Part shown: positions 1-5,129 of the stretch, in pieces
How positions within the stretch are numbered: the first letter of the stretch is position 1
Layout: each line of letters begins with the position of its first letter
DNA from: an uncultured Mollicutes bacterium
GTDB lineage: Bacteria > Bacillota_I > Bacilli_A > RFN20 > CAG-449
Reading direction: 5' to 3'
Assembly: GCA_900551385.1 (NCBI GenBank)
Contig: URVS01000121.1
Coordinates: 1-5,129, forward strand
Length of the DNA stretch: 5,129 nt
Position numbers and translations under genes: made by a program
Notes under the pieces: model-generated
Told to the model about the DNA's origin: nothing
What the model saw: the letters and a program-made list of their open reading frames with translations, nothing else
Database searches by the model: none

Positions 1-1
1 T

Positions 2-2041
2 TTAGATGAACATCCACTTGATAAAGATGTCAAATTGACTTTTGCATTGGTAGGAAATCAAAATTGTGGTAAAACAACATTATTTAATCAAATTACAGGT
101 ATGAATCAACATGTTGGTAATTTTCCAGGTGTTACTGTTGATCAAAAAAGTGGTACTATTATAGGTCATGAAAACACATTAGTGACTGATTTACCAGGTA
201 TTTATTCTTTGTCACCATATAGTGATGAAGAAATTGTTTCTAGAGATTTTATATTAAAACAAAAACCTAAAGGAATTATTAATATTGTTGATGCAACATC
301 TATTGAAAGAAGTTTATATTTAACATTACAATTAATGGAATTAGAGATTCCTTTAGCTTTAGCTTTAAATATGATGGATGAAATGACTGGTAATGGTGGA
401 TATATCGATATTAATAAAATGGAAAAATTATTAGGTGTACCAGTTGTACCAATATCGGCTAAAAAAAATGAAGGTGTTAATGAATTAATAGATCATGCAA
501 TACACGTTTGTTATTATCAAGAAAAGCCTAAAGTTGTTGATTTTTGTAATGAAAATGATAATTGTGGTGCAGTTCATAGAGCTATTCATGGCATTATGTA
601 TTTAATTGAAGATCATGCTAAAGAAGCTAATATTCCTCTTAGATTTGCTGCTACAAAAGTAATTGAAAATGATCAATTAGTTATTAATGCTTTAAAATTA
701 GAAAAAAATGAGTTAGATATGATTGAACATATTGTTATACAAATGGAAAAAGAAAGAGGATTAGACCGTTCTGAAGCTATTGCTGATATGAGATATAATT
801 TTATTCATAATATTTGTAAACAATGTGTATGTAAGCCTCATGAATCAAAAGAACATATAAGAAGTAAAAAAATTGATAAAATTTTAACTGGAAAATATAC
901 AGCAATACCTATGTTTATTTTAATTTTAGGTTTAGTATTTTTTTTAACATTTAATGTGATTGGTTATTCATTACAAAATTTATTACAATTGGGTATTGAT
1001 TATTTAACTGGTGTAATTGATACTGCATTTACTAATTGGAATGTAAATCCTATTATTCATTCACTTGTTGTTGAAGGTATATTTGGTGGAATAGGAAGCG
1101 TTGTTTCATTTTTACCAATAATAGTTGTGTTATTTTTCTTTTTATCAATTTTAGAAGATTCTGGTTATATGGCTAGAATTGCCTTTGTCATGGATAAATT
1201 ATTAAGAAAAATTGGTTTATCTGGTAAATCGATTGTTCCTTTATTGATTGGCTTTGGTTGTACTGTTCCTGGAGTAATGTCTACAAGAACTTTATCATCA
1301 GATCGTGATAAAAAAATGACAATTATGTTAACTCCTTTTATGTCATGTTCGGCTAAACTTCCTATTTATACTTTTTTATCAGCAATATTTTTTAAACAAT
1401 ATGCATGGTTAGTTACAATAGGTTTATATGTTATTAGTATTTTAATAGGTATTTTAGTGGCTTTTATTTCTAAAAAATTTGTTTTTAAAGGTGAAGCTAT
1501 TCCGTTTGTTATGGAATTACCTAATTATAGATTACCTGGACTTAAAAATGTAGGTCAATTATTATGGGAAAAAGTAAAAGATTTTATAAAAAGGGCTTTT
1601 ACTATAATATTATTAGCTAGTATTATTATTTGGTTTTTACAATCTTTTAATTTTAATTTAGAAATGGTTAATGATTCTAAAAATAGTATGTTAAGTGTTA
1701 TTGCTGGTTTTATAAGTCCTATATTTGCTCCACTTGGGTTTAATGATTATAGAATTACTACATCATTAATTACTGGTATTTTAGCTAAAGAAAGTGTTGT
1801 TTCTTCATTAATGATATTATTTGGTTCTGAAGCTAATATTGCTAGTTCGATAAGTGTATATGGGGCATTTTGTTTATTAATATTTTCTTTATTGTATACT
1901 CCATGTATAGCAGCTCTTGCAACTATAAAAAAAGAATTAAATTGGAAATGGGCGATAGGTGTTTGTTTGTTTCAAATTGTTATAGCTTGGTTATTTAGTG
2001 GATTATTTAGCTTAATATTTCATATTATTGGAGTAATGTAA
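2..2041 (+). CDS. feoB: Ferrous iron transport protein B (FeoB), 5'-partial
   Basis: FeoB imports Fe(II) across the cytoplasmic membrane, using an N-terminal GTPase domain. The reading frame is open to the left edge and has no in-frame ATG. A TTG at 35 has no ribosome binding site, so the real start is upstream. Counting that TTG codon as residue 1, the G-protein motifs are the P-loop GNQNCGKT (7-14), GVT (32-34), DLPG (52-55), NMMD (112-115) and SAK (141-143). A helical GDI-like region follows (about 150-270), then a hydrophobic membrane domain from about 288 to the end. The two Gate regions carry the conserved cysteines: GFGC-TVP (C409) and PFMSC-SA (C438). YTPC is at 621-624. The 668 residues seen are close to full family length. 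The linker contains an unusual CxxCxC at 261-266. The gene ends directly against a small FeoB-associated gene, which implies one transcript. Family assignment is certain; only the N-terminus is missing. Confidence 0.97.
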   Translation, partial: LDEHPLDKDVKLTFALVGNQNCGKTTLFNQITGMNQHVGNFPGVTVDQKSGTIIGHENTLVTDLPGIYSLSPYSDEEIVSRDFILKQKPKGIINIVDATSIERSLYLTLQLMELEIPLALALNMMDEMTGNGGYIDINKMEKLLGVPVVPISAKKNEGVNELIDHAIHVCYYQEKPKVVDFCNENDNCGAVHRAIHGIMYLIEDHAKEANIPLRFAATKVIENDQLVINALKLEKNELDMIEHIVIQMEKERGLDRSEAIADMRYNFIHNICKQCVCKPHESKEHIRSKKIDKILTGKYTAIPMFILILGLVFFLTFNVIGYSLQNLLQLGIDYLTGVIDTAFTNWNVNPIIHSLVVEGIFGGIGSVVSFLPIIVVLFFFLSILEDSGYMARIAFVMDKLLRKIGLSGKSIVPLLIGFGCTVPGVMSTRTLSSDRDKKMTIMLTPFMSCSAKLPIYTFLSAIFFKQYAWLVTIGLYVISILIGILVAFISKKFVFKGEAIPFVMELPNYRLPGLKNVGQLLWEKVKDFIKRAFTIILLASIIIWFLQSFNFNLEMVNDSKNSMLSVIAGFISPIFAPLGFNDYRITTSLITGILAKESVVSSLMILFGSEANIASSISVYGAFCLLIFSLLYTPCIAALATIKKELNWKWAIGVCLFQIVIAWLFSGLFSLIFHIIGVM

Positions 2042-2188
2042 ATGAATTTAATTTCTTGGATTATTTTAGCTTTAATAATTTTAATAATTATAATTGTTAT
2101 TATTTTTATGATTAAAGACAATAAAAAGGGATGTTGTGGTTGCTCAAATAAAAATTGTATTTATAAGAAAAATAAAAATAATAGATAA
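2042..2188 (+). CDS. FeoB-associated Cys-rich membrane protein (small)
   Basis: This is a 48-residue protein starting MNLISWIILA. It has one very hydrophobic segment (about residues 4-24, mostly Ile/Leu/Val), then a short basic tail with a cysteine cluster: C31, C32, C34 and C39 in the context GCCGCSNKNC. That architecture, placed right behind feoB, matches the FeoB-associated cysteine-rich membrane protein family. Its members are about 40-70 residues and are encoded next to feoB; their exact role is not settled. The cysteines could bind or hand over Fe(II), but that is inference. The ATG follows the feoB TAA with no gap. A GGAG at 2030-2033, inside the end of feoB and 8 bases from the ATG, is a good ribosome binding site, so translation is probably coupled to feoB. 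The tail is lysine/asparagine-rich and ends with TAA. Confidence 0.88.
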   Translation: MNLISWIILALIILIIIIVIIFMIKDNKKGCCGCSNKNCIYKKNKNNR

Positions 2189-2210
2189 AATATTTAAAAT
2201 AGAGTATATT
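2182..2210 (+). promoter_or_regulatory. Weak candidate promoter for the lipoprotein gene
   Basis: TAGATA (2182-2187, 4 of 6 to the -35 consensus) and TATATT (2205-2210, 5 of 6 to the -10 consensus) are separated by 17 bases. Transcription would begin near 2217, leaving a leader of only about 14 bases that consists mainly of the ribosome binding site. In DNA this AT-rich such a match can occur by chance, and no terminator separates this gene from the feoB operon. Read-through from feoB is an equally good explanation for its expression. Confidence 0.25.
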
Positions 2211-2230
2211 TGATTTGAAAGGAAAATAAA

Positions 2231-2440
2231 ATGAAAAAATTATTAATTATTTTATTTAGTTTAATTTTATTTAGTTGTGTTAATACTTCTAGTAGTTCTA
2301 ATACTTCTACAAGTAGTTCAACTTCAAGTGAAACTAATACAAGTAGCGTTAGCGAAACAAATAATTCATCAAGTAAAGAAAGTTATAGTACTTCTACAAG
2401 TAGTAATAATTCTAAAACTATTGAATTACCTTTTATTTAA
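2231..2440 (+). CDS. Small Ser/Thr-rich predicted lipoprotein, function unknown
   Basis: I do not recognise this 69-residue protein as a named family. It begins with a classic lipoprotein signal: two lysines, a hydrophobic stretch, and the lipobox LFSC with the lipidated cysteine at residue 16. Phe at -2 is slightly non-standard. From residue 19 to about 62 it is almost entirely Ser, Thr and Asn with a few Glu and Lys, and it ends SKTIELPFI. The mature part would be a short, flexible, polar chain anchored outside the cell. Such Ser/Thr tracts usually act as linkers to a C-terminal domain, but none follows here: the stop is TAA and the promoter -35 box of the next unit lies 3 bases later. A 16-base exact repeat (2302-2317 and 2389-2404) reflects the low-complexity coding. 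The start is supported by GAAAGGA at 2217-2223, 7 bases before the ATG. It may be a real small lipoprotein or the remnant of a longer one. Confidence 0.7.
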   Translation: MKKLLIILFSLILFSCVNTSSSSNTSTSSSTSSETNTSSVSETNNSSSKESYSTSTSSNNSKTIELPFI

Positions 2441-2443
2441 TTG

Positions 2444-2472
2444 TTGACATTTATTATTGTTTAGTTTAAGAT
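2444..2472 (+). promoter_or_regulatory. Promoter of the riboswitch/ATPase unit
   Basis: A perfect -35 box TTGACA (2444-2449) is followed after exactly 17 bases by TAAGAT (2467-2472), 4 of 6 to the -10 consensus. The predicted start is near A2480, which places the first transcribed bases exactly at the 5' strand of the aptamer's P1 helix (2481-2485). This fit between promoter and riboswitch strengthens both calls. It looks like a housekeeping sigma-A type promoter, so metal control would act on the leader RNA rather than on initiation. Confidence 0.75.
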
Positions 2473-2480
2473 TAATTTTA

Positions 2481-2566
2481 CATGAGGAGTAGCGTCCTAA
2501 AAGTAAATTCGTCAACACGATTAAAATCCGGATTTACTGATCTTAAATAGATTTCGCAAGATCATG
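2481..2566 (+). promoter_or_regulatory. yybP-ykoY riboswitch (Mn2+-sensing) aptamer
   Basis: This leader RNA has the conserved blocks of the yybP-ykoY class. L1 is GGAGTAGCGTC (2486-2496), the metal-loop strand is TCGTCAACAC (2509-2518) opposite CGG (2529-2531), and GCAAGA lies at 2556-2561. The helices can be drawn by eye. P1 is CATGA 2481-2485 with TCATG 2562-2566. P3 is AGTAAAT 2502-2508 with ATTTACT 2532-2538, continuing as a short GAT/ATC stem (2519-2521 with 2526-2528). P4 is GATCT 2539-2543 with AGATT 2549-2553. Members of this class bind Mn2+ between L1 and L3 and turn on genes for Mn2+ export, including P-type ATPases in lactic acid bacteria and streptococci. P1 has different bases from the Lactococcus example as I recall it but keeps its pairing. 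The P2 hairpin of some members is missing here. The downstream ATPase fits the class. Confidence 0.9.
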
Positions 2567-2590
2567 ATATTTTCATGGTCTTTTTTATTT
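2558..2590 (+). terminator. Intrinsic terminator, expression platform of the riboswitch
   Basis: AAGATCATGA (2558-2567) pairs with TCATGGTCTT (2573-2582) around a five-base TATTT loop, including one G-U pair, and runs into TTTTTTATTT (2581-2590). The 5' arm contains TCATG 2562-2566, the 3' strand of aptamer helix P1, and also takes bases of the conserved GCAAGA. The aptamer and terminator therefore cannot form fully at the same time. The inferred logic is an ON switch: Mn2+ holds P1 closed and blocks the terminator, while without metal transcription stops 30-40 bases before the ATPase start. Confidence 0.85.
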
Positions 2591-2599
2591 ATAATAATT

Positions 2600-2608
2600 G
2601 ATCATGAT
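2600..2608 (+). repeat. Second copy of the terminator arm GATCATGAT
   Basis: GATCATGAT occurs at 2560-2568, where it forms the terminator 5' arm, and again here, just before the ATPase ribosome binding site. This copy is complementary to the terminator 3' arm TCATGGTC (2573-2580): bases 2600-2607 can form 8 pairs with one G-U pair, closing a 19-base loop. In read-through RNA it could act as an alternative partner for that arm. The core ATCATGAT is also a perfect palindrome. A role is inference only. Confidence 0.45.
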
Positions 2609-2621
2609 AAGAGGGGTATAT

Positions 2622-5129
2622 ATGGAATCTTATAATCAAAATCTTAAAGAACTTATTAAAGATCTTAATTCTGATGTTAATTATGGTTTAACAGAAGAAA
2701 AAGTTATTGTTTCACGTGAAAAGAATGGTGAAAACAAGCTAGTAGAAAAAAAGAAGAAGAATTTCTTTCAAAAATTAATTGAACAATTTAAAGATATTAT
2801 GATTATTATCTTAATAATTGCTGCTATTATTTCTTTTGTATTAGCATGTTTAGGTAGTGATCCAATGGAATTTATTGAGCCTGCTTTAATTATTTTTATT
2901 GTTTTTGTAAATGCTTTTATTGGTGCTATTCAAGAAAATAGAGCAGAAAAGGCTCTTGATGCTTTAAAAAATATGTCTTCTCCTCATGCACGTGTTTTAA
3001 GAGATGGACAAGAAAAAATAATTAATACTTCTTTACTTGTTCCTGGTGATATTATTTATTTAGAAGCAGGTGATTATGTTCCTGCTGATTGTAGGTTAAT
3101 AGAAAGTGTTAATTTAAAAGCAGAAGAATCTAGTTTAACTGGTGAATCTTTAGCTAGTGAAAAAGATGCAAAAGCTGTTATTAAAAATAAAGTAGGGGTT
3201 GGAGATAGAACAAATATGGTATTTTCTGGTTGTTCTATTACTTATGGTACTGGTAAAGCAATTGTTACGAGTATTGGTATGAATACTGAGATTGGTAAAA
3301 TTGCAAATTTATTAAATAATGAAAAAGAAATAAAAACGCCTTTACAACAAAAATTAGCTCAATTAGGTAAATATTTAGGCATTATTGCTTTATTAGCATG
3401 TGTAATTGTCTTTATTGTTGGCTTAATTGATAAACAATCTCCACTTGAAATGTTTATGACAAGTGTTTCATTAGCAGTATCAGCAATACCTGAAGGTTTA
3501 CCAGCAGTAGTTACTATTGTTTTATCTTTAGGTGTAGCAAGAATGGCTAAACAAAACGCGATTATTAAATCTTTACCTGCAGTAGAAACTTTAGGTAGTG
3601 CTTCAATTATTTGTTCAGATAAAACAGGAACTTTAACTCAAAATAAAATGACAATAGTTAAAAGTTATGTTGATGATGAAGAATTAATTGATTTTAATAA
3701 AGATGTTGATGATAAAACAAAAAAATTAATAATGTTTGGTGAATTATGTTGTAATGGCAGTGTTAATTTTGAAAATAACAAAGAAATTCATCTTGGTGAT
3801 CCAACAGAAACTTCAATTATTGTAGCAGGACATAAATTAGGATTTGATAAAAATGAATTAAATAATAAATATCCTAGAATTAATGAAATACCATTTGATT
3901 CTGATCGTAAATTAATGTCAACAATTAATGAAATTGATGGTAAATATTATCTTATTGTTAAAGGTGCATTTGATATTATGGCTACTAGATGTATAAAAGG
4001 AAATATTTTAAAAGCTCAAATAATTAATGAAAAAATGTCTCAAGATGCTTTAAGAGTATTAGCAATAGGATATAAAATTTTAGATAAATTACCAGAAAAA
4101 ATTGATATTAATTTAGAAAATGATTTAATTTTTGTTGGATTAGTAGGTATGATTGATCCACCTAGAAATGAAGCAAAACAAGCTGTTTATACTTGTTTAA
4201 AAGCTGGTATTAAACCAATTATGATTACAGGAGATCATGTTATAACTGCTACTAGCATTGCTAAACAATTAGGTATATTTAAAGATGGTGATTTAGCTCT
4301 TACTGGAGCTGAACTTGATAAAATGAGTGAAGAAGAATTAAATCAAAAAGTTGAAAGAATTTCTGTATACGCTAGAGTATCTCCTGAAAATAAAATTAGA
4401 ATTGTTAAAGCATGGCAAAATAAAGGTGAAGTTGTTGCAATGACTGGAGATGGAGTTAATGATGCTCCCGCTTTAAAAGCTAGTGATATTGGTTGTAGTA
4501 TGGGAATTACTGGAACTGATGTAGCTAAAGGAGCAAGTGATATTATTTTATCAGATGATAATTTTGCTACTATTGTAGAAGCAGTTAAAGAAGGTAGAGG
4601 AATTTATTCTAATATTAAAAAAGTAGTGGGCTTTTTATTGAGTACAAATATTTCTGAATTAATCGTGGTTTTCTTAGCAATGGTTATTTGGAAAGAATCT
4701 CCATTTATTTCTATCCAATTATTATGGATAAATTTAGTTACTGATTCTTTACCTGCAATTAGTTTAGGTGTAGAAAAAGTTGATGATGATATTATGGATT
4801 ATAAACCAAAACCTAAAAATGAAAGTTTATTTAGTCATGGATTTGGTTTAAGAATTGTTTTACAAGGTATATTATTTTCTATTATTGTTTTATCTTCATT
4901 CTTTATTGGTAAAGCTATCACTAATGATAATCCAATGGGTGGTAGTACTTTAGCGTTTATGGTATTTAGTTTAATTGAATGTTTCCATGCTTATAATATG
5001 AGATCTAATCATTCATTATTTAAAATAGGCTTTTTTAGTAATAAAAAATTAAATATTTCTACATTTATTTCTATTTTATTAATATGTTTTGTTTTATTTG
5101 TTCCTGGAGTTAATGAAGCATTTAATATG
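2622..5129 (+). CDS. P-type cation-transporting ATPase (Ca2+/Mn2+ type), 3'-partial
   Basis: This is an ATP-driven cation efflux pump of the P2A (SERCA/PMR1-like) group; 836 codons are visible before the window ends. An N-terminal cation-ATPase domain (about 1-55) leads into membrane helices M1 (about 58-78) and M2 (about 87-105). The actuator loop has TGES at 173-176. M4 has PEGLPA at 290-295. The phosphorylated aspartate is D333 in DKTGT. The nucleotide domain has KGA at 447-449. The P domain has TGD at 536-538 and TGDGVNDAPAL at 608-618. Cation ligands typical of this group are present: E291 (M4), N676 and E679 (M5), N704, T707 and D708 (M6), and probably E786 (M8). About M9 is reached; the rest, roughly 40-60 residues, lies outside. 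GAGGGG at 2611-2616, 5 bases before the ATG, sets the start. Automatic annotation would probably say calcium pump; the Mn2+ riboswitch in the leader points to Mn2+ as the physiological cargo, though Ca2+ may also be carried. Family is certain, substrate is inferred. Confidence 0.95.
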   Translation, partial: MESYNQNLKELIKDLNSDVNYGLTEEKVIVSREKNGENKLVEKKKKNFFQKLIEQFKDIMIIILIIAAIISFVLACLGSDPMEFIEPALIIFIVFVNAFIGAIQENRAEKALDALKNMSSPHARVLRDGQEKIINTSLLVPGDIIYLEAGDYVPADCRLIESVNLKAEESSLTGESLASEKDAKAVIKNKVGVGDRTNMVFSGCSITYGTGKAIVTSIGMNTEIGKIANLLNNEKEIKTPLQQKLAQLGKYLGIIALLACVIVFIVGLIDKQSPLEMFMTSVSLAVSAIPEGLPAVVTIVLSLGVARMAKQNAIIKSLPAVETLGSASIICSDKTGTLTQNKMTIVKSYVDDEELIDFNKDVDDKTKKLIMFGELCCNGSVNFENNKEIHLGDPTETSIIVAGHKLGFDKNELNNKYPRINEIPFDSDRKLMSTINEIDGKYYLIVKGAFDIMATRCIKGNILKAQIINEKMSQDALRVLAIGYKILDKLPEKIDINLENDLIFVGLVGMIDPPRNEAKQAVYTCLKAGIKPIMITGDHVITATSIAKQLGIFKDGDLALTGAELDKMSEEELNQKVERISVYARVSPENKIRIVKAWQNKGEVVAMTGDGVNDAPALKASDIGCSMGITGTDVAKGASDIILSDDNFATIVEAVKEGRGIYSNIKKVVGFLLSTNISELIVVFLAMVIWKESPFISIQLLWINLVTDSLPAISLGVEKVDDDIMDYKPKPKNESLFSHGFGLRIVLQGILFSIIVLSSFFIGKAITNDNPMGGSTLAFMVFSLIECFHAYNMRSNHSLFKIGFFSNKKLNISTFISILLICFVLFVPGVNEAFNM

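Noticed and set aside
35..37. TTG at 35 as the feoB start codon
   Set aside because: The same frame is open to the left edge (reading LDEHPLDKDVK before it), there is no ribosome binding site before the TTG, and as far as I recall clostridial-type FeoB proteins carry similar residues ahead of the P-loop. The gene is better treated as 5'-partial.
2189..2230. Terminator between the small FeoB partner and the lipoprotein gene
   Set aside because: I found no GC-bearing dyad followed by a T run in this AT-rich gap.
2302..2404. 16-base direct repeat (2302-2317 and 2389-2404) as a mobile element or regulatory repeat
   Set aside because: Both copies lie inside the Ser/Thr codon-poor coding stretch and encode similar Thr/Ser runs, so low-complexity coding explains them.
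2442..2517. TGTTGAC (2442-2448) is complementary to GTCAACA (2511-2517) in the aptamer's metal loop, so RNA read through from upstream could blind the riboswitch
   Set aside because: The first segment is mostly the -35 box TTGACA, which is not transcribed from the local promoter, and the second is a conserved loop. A 7-base match between two constrained motifs is easily coincidental.
1..5129. Use of TGA as tryptophan (mycoplasma-type code)
   Set aside because: No in-frame TGA occurs in the genes read, and tryptophan is encoded by TGG throughout, so the standard bacterial code explains everything.
1..5129. CRISPR array, tRNA/rRNA genes, insertion sequence or phage genes
   Set aside because: No regular spaced repeats, no tRNA-like cloverleaf, no transposase motifs or terminal inverted repeats were seen. 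The coding space is filled by the four genes listed.

Overview
The window is very AT-rich with compact, same-strand genes. It uses AGA for most arginines, TGG for tryptophan, TAA at every visible stop, and strong AGGAG-type ribosome binding sites. Together with the protein types, this suggests a low-GC Bacillota (Firmicutes) relative, perhaps an uncultured gut Bacilli or Clostridia lineage. The exact taxon cannot be fixed from this sequence.

Layout, all on the + strand: (1) positions 2-2041, most of feoB, the GTP-driven Fe(II) importer, whose true start lies upstream of the window; (2) positions 2042-2188, a 48-residue FeoB-associated cysteine-rich membrane protein that starts on the base after the feoB stop; (3) positions 2231-2440, a 69-residue serine/threonine-rich predicted lipoprotein with no recognisable domain; (4) positions 2441-2621, a 181-base regulatory leader with a good promoter, a yybP-ykoY (Mn2+-sensing) riboswitch aptamer and an overlapping intrinsic terminator; (5) positions 2622-5129, a P-type cation-transporting ATPase of the Ca2+/Mn2+ (P2A) type, cut by the right edge of the window after 836 residues.

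The genes make a metal-homeostasis neighbourhood. The first two serve ferrous iron import. The last is a cation efflux pump whose own promoter and riboswitch predict that it is switched on when cytosolic Mn2+ is high. The aptamer's closing P1 helix and the terminator hairpin compete for the same bases, so the likely mechanism is Mn2+-dependent antitermination. Families and riboswitch class are all known. The less ordinary points are the second copy of the terminator arm upstream of the ATPase start, the reduced aptamer, the domain-less lipoprotein between the two metal units, and the pairing of Fe(II) import with probable Mn(II) export.
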